Assembly: GCA_963070105.1 (NCBI GenBank)
Contig: OY718808.1
Span: 3,223,738 to 3,287,737 of the forward strand
Direction: 5' to 3'
DNA length: 64,000 bases
Origin: Litomosoides sigmodontis
Taxonomy: Eukaryota > Nematoda > Chromadorea > Rhabditida > Onchocercidae
The notes beneath the pieces are model-generated. The model was not told where the DNA came from. It did not search any database and was given only the letters and a program-made list of their open reading frames with translations. Below are positions 24,701 to 41,700 of the stretch, piece after piece (positions within the stretch are counted from its first letter, which is position 1; each line of letters opens with the position of its first letter). The position numbers and the translations under genes were made by a program.

Positions 24701-25703
24701 ATAATTGGGAAAAGAATAAAGAAAGCAAAAACGTCAGAATTTTGCGCTTGAACGGCGGTGCGTACGAGTCATTTTAAAGAAATATAATTTCAAAAACTTT
24801 CACGTAATGAAATCAGCAAATGCATTTTATTATTATTCATTTCTTGTAGATGCAATTGAAGCAGTGCGCGTGAGTCGTTTGATCGATCGTCGTCCATCAT
24901 CGCCAATCGATGAAGTGAAATTGGACATTTCCGCCGTATCGGATGATTTCGGCAATTTTCAACAGCTACAACAATTAGCGCAATTACCAGTTTTTACACT
25001 GTCTAAGAATGCTGGAAAAATGGTTTGATATTCTCATAAGCTACACTTTTTTTCTCGCCAAAATTTCAATTACTATGTTATTTTGACAGAGTTTTTTTTT
25101 AATGATGCACATTACAAGCTATATTAGCATTTTCATGATAATTAAAAACAAAGAAGCAAAGGGACCGAAGATCATTAGCTTTGATTTAATAATATTGCTT
25201 TGACTTAGTAGTGGTCATTCTAACTTATCATGATGATAACTGTTAATAACTTGCAAGTTGAAATAACTTCTAGCAAAAATATATAAGTAATTTAAATGAC
25301 ATTATAATACTTAAAAATAATTAAGCACCATTGGTAATTCAATTAAAAATAATATCTACACAAAGAAGAAGTGATTTAAAAGCACATGGAAGATAAGTCA
25401 AATTGGAGTAATTTAATTAAAATAATTTTTTAATTACAGTAATTAGAGTAATTTAAAACTTAAGTTTTTGTTACATCTTCTACAATTAATGAAAACCTGA
25501 AAAGAAAAAGGAAAATAATTTTTCAGAATTGGAAGACAGCTACAACATTGCCCACCGCTTCCTCGTCATCGTCCACGTACGAAATCCAACAGCTGCTCAG
25601 CTTACAATATTTATTAATTGCTTATGCATTTTTTTCACTTGTCTATTCCATTCTGTTAGTTTTGATGTTAATTTCCTATGTTCAACTCATTCAGCTACAG
25701 TAA
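21758..25703 (+). CDS. Small multi-pass membrane protein, unknown family
   Basis: Four plus-strand exons, 21758-21979, 22886-23048, 24850-25022 and 25527-25703, join in phase to 244 aa. The ATG at 21758 is the first after an in-frame TAG. Exon 1 (74 aa) is Tyr/Arg-rich (HAYRSPYRLYRPYKIDAKQ) and ends in a basic helix. Exon 2 holds two hydrophobic segments (PILFAIVAFITFYCVL and IAIASLVAILVPLFVF) separated by a short basic loop. Exon 3 is soluble, with RRPSSPIDEVKLDIS and a Gln-rich stretch. Exon 4 ends with a long hydrophobic segment (QYLLIAYAFFSLVYSILLVL) about 8 residues before the stop. That gives three likely membrane passes. I do not recognise the family. Weak points are the exon 2 acceptor (TTTTTAAG) and the exon 3 donor (ATG|GTTTGA). 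Intron 2 carries the TTG minisatellite. Confidence 0.65.
23080..23421. repeat. 13-bp TTG-type minisatellite in an intron
   Basis: The unit GTTTGTTGTTGTT is repeated about 24 times with almost no change. One unit near 23212-23227 is 3 bp longer. Because 13 is not a multiple of 3, each frame cycles through the same peptide pattern and is open on both strands. The predicted Val/Leu/Cys and Asn/Gln/Thr peptides are artefacts of the repeat. It lies in intron 2 of the 244-aa membrane-protein gene. Confidence 0.95.
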
Positions 25704-28508
<2,805 letters not shown>

Positions 28509-31500
28509 ACCTTTTCCGTATGTAAAATTGTAATTAGCAAAATTATTGTTATCGTAATTTCTAAATTTTAGATGATTCGTGTTTCATCCAACTCTTGAAA
28601 TTATTATGTTAATTGTAAATTAGTACTACTTGAATTTTGATTTTTTTTGTAATACAAAAAATTACTAATTGAATAAATTTTAGTAATGCTTCATATTGCT
28701 TCATTTATTATATTATTTTATCATTAATTGTGTAGTGCGCTTTGATTGAGATGATAGTGGTGGCTAATTTAGAAATGAAATTCAACTCAAATTACTCTTA
28801 TCTGAGGAAGTGATAGAATGCATTCTATCATCTATCTTACACATATTCTGATATATTAAATCATCTTTTATTTTGTATAACACACAGCACTCTTTGGCCT
28901 CCTATAAGAATTACAATATCCAGATAATCCACTCATTTTTTTTCAGAATTGAAATTTTTTCATCATAATTAAAAAGGCATAGAGATCTATACAGCGAGGC
29001 TTACTTTCCGTTTTTTTTTCTGTTTTTACGGTTAAGCGACTTCATTACGTGACATTTACTTTTTATGGTTTTCAGTCTTTTTTTTGCAAAATATTACTTA
29101 CTTCATAATATTATGCTCAATCCAACAAAAGTAAAATTTCACGTTAGCGCATCCATCAATGAAATCAGTTGAATGCAACGACACCAAATTTTCAACAGCG
29201 ACATCAATGAAGTGTGTTAATTAATTCGTTGATACTATTAAGGAACGTTAATTAATTCATCAGAATTTCATTTATCAGTTTGAATTAGAGAATGTCCGAA
29301 TTAAAATAGAAATTGAAATTGTCTTATCGTTTTGATTACAATAACATGCTTTGTTCATTTAATCATTTCCATTCTCTTTCTCTTTTCTCTTTATTTTACT
29401 TTAATTTTTTAATAAAAAAAGAAAAATTTTTTTTTTGATTATTTTCTAACTTAGCATTGTAGGAGGAATTTCATAAAAAGTCGAAAGCAAGGGAAAATTT
29501 TATCGTTTTTTCGATGACAGGAATTGACAATTCACTTTCATTACCACTTCACATCACCGTCACTCAAACATTTAAGAGTGATGCGGAAAAATTTTTATCA
29601 TTCGGAAATGAGAATTCCAATTTGATGAAATTAGCAAATTTCAAAAAAAAAATGCTATTGCTGGTGCTACCGAATTGTATTAAAACAGCATGCAAAATTA
29701 TGTTTCATTTTAAACTTGTAATTAATAATTTTTGTAAAAGGAGATTTTTTTAATTTTATCAAAACTCAAAGCCAACAAACAACAATAAAAAAAAACGTTA
29801 ATTTAACAATTCAAAAACGAATTTCTATTAGTTTAATTTAAAAAAAATTACTTATTGGTGAATACGTGTGATTGCGAAGTAATTGGAATTAAAAAAATGA
29901 ATCTTTTTTCTTTGTTTTATTTTTACGTCAAAACTTTTTTGTTAATTATTTGAAATATTAAGCAATCAATGAATTCACATCTTAATGCTTCCCTAATTTC
30001 GTTATAGCTAACAAATAGCTAATTTCAACATTTCCGCAACAAATTTACATCATCGCACTACTAACTCATTGCCGCTGTTCACATCACACGGCAACAAACT
30101 TCTCCCTCAGGCAAATTAGCGAATGACTATGTTGTGCCTAATAGCATTAGCACTCATCTCTTCTCACTTTAATTGAAAAACCTTTTTTTTTTGTTTTGCA
30201 TTTTCCTTCTACTTCCTTCCTCTTCCTTCTTCTCCTTACACGTATATGCACGCAAGTACACACACAGATATACACGCATACATGTTTGATTCATTTATGT
30301 GAAATTTATTTAACGAAAAATTTTTCTATTTGTCGTTTTCTCTTTTCAAATATAAATTTCTCCTTTTTTTTTTTTAATTTTACAAGTGCTGAAGTGAAAA
30401 TGTTCATGATGATTTCATTAAACATTTCATTTTGAAAATGTTTAATTTACAATTTTTAAGACAATGTTGTTAATGCATATTTTTTTTCTGTTATTGTTCT
30501 AAACGCTCTTCCTATGAGTGAAATTGTGTCTGATAATTTTAATATAAAAATTTTAGAGTTAAATTTTGATTTTTTTTTGTTTGATTTAGCATGTTTGGTA
30601 TAGCAGTAATAAATTGTGGAATTTTAATAGTTTTCCAATATATTTTCGTTGAAAATAATAGCAACAATAAAATAAAGCTAAAGTTTTAAGAAAAATTTGT
30701 ATAATTAATCATTTTACTTAATACTAAAAGCAAAAATAGAACTAACAGATACATGGATCTACTGAGTATCACGAAATAGCCATAAGCATTTATTTGAAAG
30801 AAAAACAAAAGCAAAACAAAAAAAAAAAAACAAACTGTTCATCTTTTCCTTCCTTCTTCTGCCGTACTCTTGAGCTTTATCAATGCTTTTTTTTAAAAAA
30901 AAATGTTTTGTTCAAAATTTTTCAATCAAAATTTTAAGCGTTCAAATGAACTTTTGCATTGATTAACATGTTCAGTGCTGTCTATCTGATATCAAAGTGT
31001 AATAGGCTGCTTAGAGTAATATGTACAATGATGCAGCAAATGCATTTAGATCATATAAGTTATCATTTCAAATAATAAACTGTAATGAAATTTTAAAAAA
31101 AATAAAATAAATATTAACGATTAGAATCGATTGTTTCGTTTTTTAGTTCTAGCATCTAATACTATGTGACAAAAAAATTTGCTAAATTTTTGTTCAAATT
31201 TTTCACAGGTATTCGCTTACTTAACGAATGCATAATTTATAATACAAATTTAATGTTCTAAGTGCACGTTGAAATTCTAAAAATTTCACTTATTTCATAG
31301 CATCATATTAGTTGAATTTGGTAAAATGTGAAGACATATTCATGAAATATTTTCTGAAATTTTCTTCTTATCAATATTACTGGTGTCCTTTCAAATTTAA
31401 ATATTTCACTGTATTAGTAAAATGTTAAGATGTTATATTAGTAAAATGTGAAAATACACTTCATGAAATATTTTCTGAAATTTTGTTATCATCAATATTA

Positions 31501-33126
31501 TTGATGGCATTTTCTCCACGTCTTACTTGTGATAATTAGTAAATCACTAAGCTTAGAAATAAAATAGCCGTTAACAATCTCATCCTCTCATATTTATTAT
31601 ACTCTTTAAGATAAGAAAAGAAAAGCAATTTAATTATTACATATTTATTGAATTAAAAATCTTTTCTTTGTAACGATGATAAAATTAAAACTCATACATT
31701 ATTTCCATTTCATATTAATACTTCAAGAATTTCTATTCGCAAAAGAAAAAATCCCTGAGGAAGGATAGATTTAGAAGGAAGTAAATCATTGGAATGTTTG
31801 ACTGAAATATGATTAATGAGAAATTCAACAACACAATTACGTAACGCCAAGCATTCCGAATTGCACATTTCGAATTCGCATTGATTTTTATTTTTTTTTA
31901 AAAAAAAGTGAAAAATTTTCGATGCTTTCGTCTCATCAATCCATGTACTTATCGTTTATAATATCGCTGTGAAATGTTTCATACCATAGCCATGCAACAT
32001 GCAACGAAATACTATCAAAGTACTTTTAGGCTTAATTCATCAAGTGTTTCTTGAGAGGAACAAAATCATCTAAGCAATGATAAAATTTTTACAAAAAAAT
32101 TCAACAAAATTTTAAATCAGCGAAAAAAAAAGCAATAAAATAGAAGAGATTGACTTAAGAGAGGAGGTGAAGTGGGCGGAGGAGGAGAAGGAAGCGTAAG
32201 CGCAAAACGTAAGCAAGCGGCCGTAGTGCACCTCCAAATAGCTTAAATTTGCTAACGTTATCGTTTTGAACATGCTACGTTGATAAGCATAGGGAAAAGT
32301 GAAATTTCATTTATTAATGTTCTTGATGTCACACGTTTGCTAAGGTGGTTGTTGTAGCGTGTGTTGCGTGAAATAGGTTTTTGATTTAATCAAATAACGA
32401 ATAGTGACGTCAATTTGAAATTGCACAATTGTTCAAAAGTATAATTCGAATCATTTGTATTCTTTTAGTACAGTGTAATCAATTAAATCAATTAACGATC
32501 AATTATTGCTTTGATATCAGTTTATTATCATTTATTATAAAATGCTTCTTGCTTGCTATTCACATAGATTGAATGGAATATGAAATTTCAATGTTTGTTG
32601 ATACTTTTGAAGAGCATGTTACCATTTCACATTTGACCGGATATAATTTTCATGCCATTTCAAAGTTCATTTCAAAAAAAAAGCTAACGTTTGCTTTTCA
32701 AAAATAAAATTTGTTAACTTTTCTAAAATGAAATTTGAAAGAGTGTGAAAATTTCACTTTTGCATAGTATCCGTTAACTTGGATAGCAAATAAAACATAC
32801 TTTAAATTTCGAATGAATGGTTGAAAATGCCGGAAAAGCTAACTATTGGCTTAAAGCGCTAATTGCTTAAATAGTTACAGCACAACATTGAAATAACCGA
32901 CGCTCTCATTTACCTTCTTTTTTTACCAACTTTTGATATTAGACTATCAGTATTCACAGATATGATTACAAAGGATAAAATATTGTTGCTTTCTGCAATT
33001 GTTGCTTTTTAATTTCATTTTATCTCTTTCATCTTTTTACGCAGTCAATTACAATATTAACTTTAGCATATAGCAAATTTGTGGAAGGTATAAACGGCGG
33101 TAGACGTTAGAAGGGAAAAAGTCTTG
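28509..33126. other. Intergenic and GPCR 5' flank
   Basis: AT-rich. An acceptor-led open patch at 29520-29640 (plus) contains mixed codons but cannot be chained to other exons. A GC-richer purine segment at about 32160-32230 lies 0.9 kb upstream of the receptor start and may be regulatory, but no motif is recognised. A diverged 120-bp direct repeat lies at 31305-31515. Confidence 0.45.
31305..31515. repeat. Diverged direct repeat, 120-bp period, two copies
   Basis: GTAAAATGTGAAGACATATT at 31321 recurs as GTAAAATGTGAAAATACACT at 31441. Both are followed by TCATGAAATATTTTCTGAAA and a CAATATTA segment. Confidence 0.85.
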
Positions 33127-35626
33127 ATGAGCAGTAGTGGTGCAACGACAGCATCATGCGTTGACATCAATGATATTATGTCTGCATTCGGTGATTGGAC
33201 ATTAAGGCTCGATGTAAAGGTAATTATTACGCATTAACTAATTGTGGTGTTGAATATTTAATTTTTAAAAACGCTTTGGAACTTTATGATTGCGGTAATT
33301 TTAGGTGAAATTAGCAATGAAAAATACTATCTGAGAAGGTGTTTATCTCTTATTTTCTTTCATTCGCTTCTTTTCCTCCATTTTTTCCTCCCACTCTCTC
33401 TTCTAACTAATTAGTTCTGATTAATTGCAAACTGTGCAAGTTGATATGAATGGTGAAAAAAACTGAAAGCTTGTCTTTGACACTAATTAATTTGGATGCT
33501 TCTCGTAAAGGTAAATGTGATATTACCATCGGAAGAGTGTTTTAGCTTCATTAATAAATTATTCAATTTTGCTTTTTTTAAAAAAAAAATCTTCAGCTGT
33601 ATTTTTTTACTGAAATTATGCATTGCATCATTTATTTTAGAATAATTTTATAAACTTCCAAATGTTTAAATGAGAAATTAGCAAGTTAAAGTTATTTTAG
33701 CAAAATCAACGATTATGAGTTATTATAGTATTTTATTTAATATGCAATTTCTTTTTGTCTTATAATAAATTTTAATTTTTTTGAACTTTCCAATTGCTAT
33801 TGTTATTATGCAAAAAGCTAGAGCTAAAAAAAATAAGACATACATATCATGTAAATTTATTGAAATTTTCTAAAATTTATCCTTTCATCGCTGTGTTCCA
33901 TTGTTATTTCAAATGCACCGTCACGATTTGATAGCAATTGGCAAAATTCATATCAAAAAATTGCTTGTCAGTTTCTACTTTTCCACCCAAAATATCTTCT
34001 ATGATGTATGACCTCATTTAATTGTTTTGTTTTAAAGGCGGCCAAACGGAAGATGAAAGGGAAAAATGAGTCATTTTTTTGATTACAAAAATATTTGTGT
34101 GGGTCGTTGAGTGAAATATTTTTAGCTATCTTTCATTTAGCGCCTGAAATTTTTAGTTTTTTTCTCTCCCAATCATGAAATTTTTAAGAAGTAAATTTCA
34201 TTGAAATTTACAAATTCTCACTTACTATTAACGCAGTTGTGCTATAGCAGAAATATACAAAAAATGCAAATCGATGAAAGAAGGAAAAATCGATATATGT
34301 AAATAATTAATTTCATGAAATGAATGTGACATTACCCTTTCTTCCTTTACTCTCTCCCTCTCTCTCTTTTCAATTTACTTTTAAAAGCAGTAGTGTCAAA
34401 TAGCTTGAACGTGTGCAATAGGTAGTACGTTTGAAAAAAAAGTGAAAAAAAAAGTATATGCAAAATGTCAAGAAAGTTGAAAACAAAGAAAAATTTGGCA
34501 AAAAAAAATTGAAATTTTAAAGTATCATTTTTCTTTCTTTTTTTTCAAAAAAAAAATGTTAACTTTTACGAATTATTTTTATGAATTTTTGTAGCTTTTC
34601 AACGTTTGCTTTCGTTGCTTTTGTTGCAGCATTGCTTTCGTACAATTAGTATTTTAGCAAGTAAAGAGAAAGAAAGGGAATAAATTTTTAATTCAAAAAA
34701 TAATTTTAATTATCACTTACTAGGAAGAGTGATGAATTTCTTACGCACTTTATTTTAAAACAAATATATCTTTGCAATTTTAGTTGAACTTTTCTTTTTG
34801 GGAAAAAATATTTCAATCTTTTTTCGTACTTTCATTCTTTTTCACAACTTTGCACATTTCCTATTCATTTGCGGCTAAAGCAATTAAGCAAAAATTGATG
34901 ATTAATTTACACTTTTTTTTAAAATCCACTTATATTTTCTATAAATTTCAGTTTTTTTCCATCCATTGCTTTCCTAAGCAAGTGGAAAATATAGCTCCCC
35001 GTACGTGCATATTATTAAAATTTCATGCACGTCAAATTGTTGCAGCGCGTGTAATTTGGTGCTCACCTTATTTCAGTCTAGCTAAACTAACTTTTTCTTT
35101 TGAGAAGTGCATTGCATAGAATGATAACTACTCGTTGATCACTTGTGATAAGTGTAGTTGTTGATTGGTAGAAAGTTTTTATTTTCACCAAAATGTTATA
35201 GTTGGTATTTTTGAAGAAACCAAATTTATCTTTTTATTTGGAATTAACGAGTGAAGTAGGACAGAATGGAATTGAGAGAGAGAGAGAGAGAGAGAAGGAG
35301 AAAGAGAGGAGGAAAGAGGGAAATGGTTGAAATTATTGAGTGATTAAAGAAAATGTTTGAAATGAACTGTTTTCATTCACTCATACTGCCTATTAAGTTT
35401 GATTGCCATTCTTTTCTTCCTTCCCAAGAGATTTGCAGCAAAGAACCAAAAAAAAAAAAAAAAAAACGCAATGTGCTAAAACGATTGCGCAAAGGAGCCA
35501 TTCCACGCTACGATCTTTAATCACTTCAATTTGAATTTTTCTAAAACGAAAAAAAAGCAATGGAAATGAGTGCTTGACTTATATTTTTAGTGAAATTATT
35601 GAAAGTGTGTATGTGTGTGTGTGTGT

Positions 35627-35708
<82 letters not shown>

Positions 35709-38700
35709 TATACGTGTGTAAGTTTGGAAAAATAATTTCAAATGAAAGCAAATTATAAGAAGGCAAAAATTAAAATTACCTGCTACTTAACAAAATTATC
35801 AATTGCTATAGGTAGCGTAACGTTTACGTAGAAAAAGTTGTTTTGCAGTAGAAAAAACAAAACGAATATTAATTTTTTACAAATTAATTATGGAAAGAAC
35901 GAATTCGTGTCAAGCAAATTTATTTTTATTTTTTGTGAAGAGCTCTTTCTTAACCTTTTTTTTGTGATTAGTTCAATTTTAAAAAAGAAGGCGAAAAAAA
36001 AGCAGCGAAAACGAACAAAAGTTTCGAAGTTTAAGGCAATCAAATAAATTTGAATGCTTTCAAAAGGCAAATTTCACTTTCGTTTTTTCGTCTTTTTTGT
36101 ATGTTTTTTTTTTATTGCTGAAGAAATAAACATATATGATTGATTTTTCTGAATGTGTTCAGAGAGAAAGGGAGAAGGGAGAGAGAGGTAAAGGAGAACG
36201 AAGACTGACCTCAATGTTCATTAGCACATTCTTTCTTCAACAAAAATTATTCATATTATTAATTATAATGAAAGGATTGTAGTGAACGAAATGAATCATT
36301 AAAATTTCATTTGTAATTTGACGGTTATTTCAATGAAATTAGATTTCGAAGCGTTCTGAAATTTTCAATTGGATCTTTTTTGTAATTTCTCTTTTTTTCT
36401 GTTTTTTTTTAAAGAAAATCGTTCCGTAATGTTATTCATTCCTTTTTTTGATTTGTAAGAACGTAATTTTAAATTTTCGTTATTTGGATAATTTTTTGAA
36501 ATTAACCATTAATTTTTTGCAAAGTTGTACGAAACATAAAATTTTGGATTCGCTAAACGATTTGCTGAATAAATCAATTATTCGATTGAAAAATTTCACA
36601 TTTTAATTTTATCACTGTAAAATTCACTGAAATAGAAATTAAATTCAATTATAACACTTATGGAAAAAACATAAGGGTAAGTTGAAATTAATTTTTGACG
36701 CAGAATTAAAAAGTGAATAGAGACAACGAGGAACAGACAATGAATTCATGGAATCGAAATGATCAAATGAATTTCCAATTTAAATTTAATGATACGGGTG
36801 ATTAATCAGCTATTTTCAGCTCTTTTATTCCACACTTTATGCGATAATATTCGTCGTTGGATTGACCGGAAATGGTTTACTCATTAGAAGTTTAGCGAAG
36901 CGAAAACGAATTTCAGTTCCGAACATTTTTCTTATTAATTTAGCCATTTCTGATTTGGTTAGTGGTCATGCATTTTGCTCCTTCAGTAATTGAATATAAA
37001 TAGTAAAGAGAAAAGCACAAAATTTCATTTGAAAAATGTGCAAAATATAATGAAATAAAAAAAGGAAGAAATGGGAGAATAAAATTTGAGAAAAATTGTT
37101 TCATTACAAATTAGTAAGGAAGTTAAAACGGTTTTTTTTCTTTTCCTTCTAAAAAACCATTCACTGTCAAATATTAATTTAAAAATATTTGAAAATTTAT
37201 TTCCTTTACAACAAATATTTTTTTCCTTTTTGGGATAAGCAAAATTTGTTTCATTTCACAATTTTTAGGACGAAAATCTTTCAATCTTACACAAATTTGC
37301 CTCTCTCATTTAATTGCATTTGCGTATTTGCTGCATTGAAAATTGTTTTGCATATTTTAATATGTTTATTATTTGAGCATTAACGAAAAAAAAGTGATAA
37401 ATTCACGTGTTTACACGCATGCACGACGCACCCAAATATCTTTCCACGCGCCAGATACTTGACCGACCATTCAATCGAAAATGCAATATCTCAATTATTA
37501 GGAAGCAAAGTGGCACTTGTTTTGGGTCAATCAAATATAATAACGTGAAATTTCAATGATTTAAGTGCATGTGAATTTGTCACTAACAGAACTTTTGACG
37601 AAATTTGCAATGATTGCCAAATTCGTGCAATGTTGTTATGACGTAGCCTAAAACAGAAATGCGTGGCCTAAAACAGAAATGCGTGAGGGATCAGTGATAA
37701 TCTCTCTGTTAGTGAAGGATGAAATAAATGGTAACAAAAAAAAAACTAATCAAAAATGTAAAGAAATAGCAAAAGCAAAAATGAGTGCGACAAAAATGTT
37801 ATGCGTTTTACGACTTCTTTACTAATTTTGAATTTGAAAAAAAAATGTTTTCTTTTGAACATCGCATTTAAATTAAAAAAAAAGACGAAGTGCACAGAAA
37901 TAAAAAGCAAAAAAAAATGGTACGAAAATTTTAGCAAAATAAGCATGCTCTTTTACTATTTGAATTTTCAGAAGTTATTTTTGTGCGATTAGGGAGAATT
38001 TATTTTTCTTCAGAAATTTTTTCATTTCTCACTTTAAACATTTTATTGAATATATTTTGAAACTGAACGTGTTTTATGATTTGATTGTAATGTGCGTGAA
38101 ATGCAATGCAGTAAAATTTGTTTTTTTTTAATATACATGAAATATCTTCAATATGTATTTTAATGATAAATTAAATGAGTTCTCAGCTTTCATGTATTAT
38201 TGAAGTAAATTTTAGACACATATTTCGTACGATTTCAGATATTTTAATTAATTTATTACAGTTATTATGCATAACAGCACTTCCAATAACGCCAGTATTA
38301 GCGTTTGTGAAACGTTGGCTGTTTGGTTCGTTGTTATGTAAATTAATACCATTATCTCAAGGAATTTCTGGTAACTTCTCAATTTCTTTCATTCCTCTTT
38401 TTCATTTTAGTAATTTTACCATTTAAGTAAGGTGAAGTAAATTTTAAAAAAAATTGAAAACTTTTCATGCTAACTACTATTTGCTACTATTTGAACAATT
38501 CAAAAGTGTAGTTTCATTTTTGTAGGTTTATTCAAAAGTTACAATTGAGATATATTTTTAATTGTTAAAATTTTAAAAATGCTATTGCTTAAGTAGAAAC
38601 TAAAAAATAGTTTGACTCTCTTCCTTTTCCTCCCTCTAATTAACAAAAATTTCAGTTTTAATTTCAAGTTATTGTTTGTGTTTCATTGCTGTTGATCGCT

Positions 38701-41700
38701 ATCGTAATATTGTCATGCCAACTCGTGAGCCATGGACAACGTACCATGCATACTCATTAACGGCAATATCATGGCTTACATCAGCTACCGTTTCCCTACC
38801 ACTTTTTGTCACACAACAATTGCAACCATTGGCGCTTGAAAATACAACACTTTGTGGTTATGTAAATTAATTTTTAATCTTCAAATAGAAATATTCAAAA
38901 ATTACAAAAAGTTTGTTGCTGAGTAAATTAATTTTTTAATTTTACAATAGAAATTTCGAGAATTATGAAAAAATCATGATCATGCATATTATTTTTTTTA
39001 ATTTTGAAATTAAATTTTTTGAAAATTTCATATTTTTTAATTTGAAATTAAGGTTTAAAAATGTTAATTGGTTTAATTTATGTAATGTATACTCCTTGTT
39101 CATCGCTATTTAAATGATTAGCTGAAATGATGATAGCAAAAAGAAGCATTTGCGTGATACTTATGTAAGCATTATGTAATCATTTATTTTTAAAATTCAA
39201 GTTAATGCCTTCTGTTTTGTGTGCTTTATGTTAGTTAGTTAATTTTGAAAACTTTTGAGGAAATTTTAAAATGATTGCACATTTTTGATTTTCAGTTTTG
39301 TGGTGAATATAACTGGCCAGCTGATAATCGTGTAAAACTAATTTACGGCTCAATGCTCCTTGTTTGTCAGTACCTCATTCCGGCAGCCATTATGACATTT
39401 TGCTATTGGAAAATTTTACAAAAGGTTGCGAGAAATTTTGTTTCATTTTAAAATTTTAGGTAGACAAGTTATTTGAAAAGAAAGGAACATATTTGACTCA
39501 ATTTTATTTATTTAAAAGTAGGAAAAATCTTTCTTTTTTTTTGCCTAATATTTTCATTGACATGTTTCCTTTGTTTGAAATATTTCAATATTTAGATATG
39601 CAAATGTTGATATTTCATTTCAAAAAAAAGTTAGTTATAGAAATGAATGCTATCATCATCATCATCATCATCATCATTTGCATTGAATCATTTATCACTG
39701 CTTTCATTAGTTGCTATCATATGTTTGTTGTTAATGAGTTAATGAGCATAAGCAGGGAGAAAGAATCCATTCTAATTTTTGTATTGTCAGGAAAAAAAAA
39801 ATTGTCAATCATTTAATGGAACGGAGTAATGTGTTAATTGCTGAGGGAGAAGAAAATGTTTAGTTGAAATGATTTCATTGAATTTACCGTAATAGGTTCG
39901 AGCTGATTGGATTGTAGCTGAACATTCGATGCTAACTGCAGCTCAGCAAGCTCAAACAGCTATCCGTAAACGACGGGTGATGTACATACTGATATTAATG
40001 GTGGTGGTCTTTATGGCATCATGGCTTCCACTGACCATTGTAAATATTTTCCGTGATTTTGGAATTGGTAAAAATTTACGCGTTCTTTTTCTCTTTGTTT
40101 TTTTTAGCAAAAAAAGAACAATTCAACTTTTTTAAATGTTTACTTTTTTTTCCACGCTTTGCTTTTTTGTTTTCATTTTGGAATGGCTAAAATAATTTTA
40201 ACAAAAAGAGGAAAGGCGATGATTAATAGATGAAAAAAAATTTCTGTTTGCAAAAGAGAAAAACAATGGGAAATTTGAAAAGCGATCATTGAAGCTAACA
40301 TTGATCTTGTTAATTCGGGAGATTTTTTAATTAATTCTATGCCGCTTGAGAAAAATTACTAATTAGATTTCAATTCAGTTACTGCGATTTTGAATTAATT
40401 ACACAACAATATCGATTACGTATGTGCTAATTTTGATGAGTAAATACATGCATGAATTTTGTTTGGAAAAATATTTTAGCTATTGAAGCATTTAGAAATA
40501 GTTGGTTTTGGTTTCGCAAAATTTTTATAAATTTTTCATACATTTCACAACAAATTGACAGAATGTGAAAAGAATAGGAGGCATTTTCGTTTGATATTTT
40601 ACAGCTAAAAATTTAAGAAAAATAAATTTGTTTTTCAAAGCAAAACATATTAGCTTCAAAGTTATAAAATGTTGAAAGCATTTTTTTCTCTTTTAAGCTG
40701 TTTGCCAAGAGTTTTTCATTGTTTTGGACCGAATGTTTAAGCATTGAAAGAAAAAATAAAGTGAAATAAGGATGAGCGTAATTCAATTTCGTTTTGATTT
40801 AAATTTAGTATAATTTAAAAATTAATTGACTTGCAAGGAAGTTCTCTAACTCATAATTGTTGCAGGAGCATTTTTGGACATGCAAATGTATTTCAAATTG
40901 CTCAATGTTCATGTGATTGCAATGACTTCAATTGTTTGGAATCCATTATTGTATTTTTGGATGAGTAAGGTTAGCTTTTAACTTTGCAACAAAAAAGAAA
41001 TTCTTGAAATATTTCATCTTTCGTTTAACTCCCTGAAATGGTGGAGCTTTTGTTCCTTATTTTTTTTGCAAAAAATTGATGTGAAAGAAGAAGTGAATGT
41101 TCAGTGCGATTTAAAAAGCAAAAATAAAAAATCTAATATGAGCTAAGGTAGGTTGAGTTTTTGAGGTCTCACATACAGTAGCGGGAAAGTAGTGCCAATC
41201 AACTAGCACTACTATTTTTCAACTAATGTGCTAACTTTTGTTCATCGATAATTAATCACTGTTAATTAATGAAAGAAGAAAACAAACACGAAGCAAACGA
41301 AACTAATCAATTTGTTTCAATTTGCTTGATTAATTCGTTTAAATTCCTCAGTTATTGCTTCCATTTTTCTATTTATTGTTTTAAACTATCAGTTTATCAC
41401 TTATCAACATAGAGGCTGAGAAAGCGGGAGGGAGTGTGATAATGAAAATTAAGCTAAATTTTTGAATAAACATTTAGCTATAGCTAAATTTCTCCCACTA
41501 TTTTTCTTTTCGCTTTTTCGTTGCAATTTCATTTTCATTTTCATTTGCATATTTCACTATCACTCATTTTTTTTTTGCTTATCAAATATTTCTAATTGTA
41601 ATTTGTGTAATTGGTTTTGCTATTTATTATTAGTATATTCATTCTTTCATCTATGATATTATTCAACTATTATTTTCAATTATTTCAATTTCAATAATTC

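Noticed and set aside
34970..35120. Coding-looking plus-strand patch in GPCR intron 1 (contains ARQIVAARVIWCSPYFSLAK)
   Set aside because: It does not add a needed receptor segment, no donor follows it, exon 1 joins exon 2 in phase without it, and the opposite strand is equally open. A dead exon remains possible.
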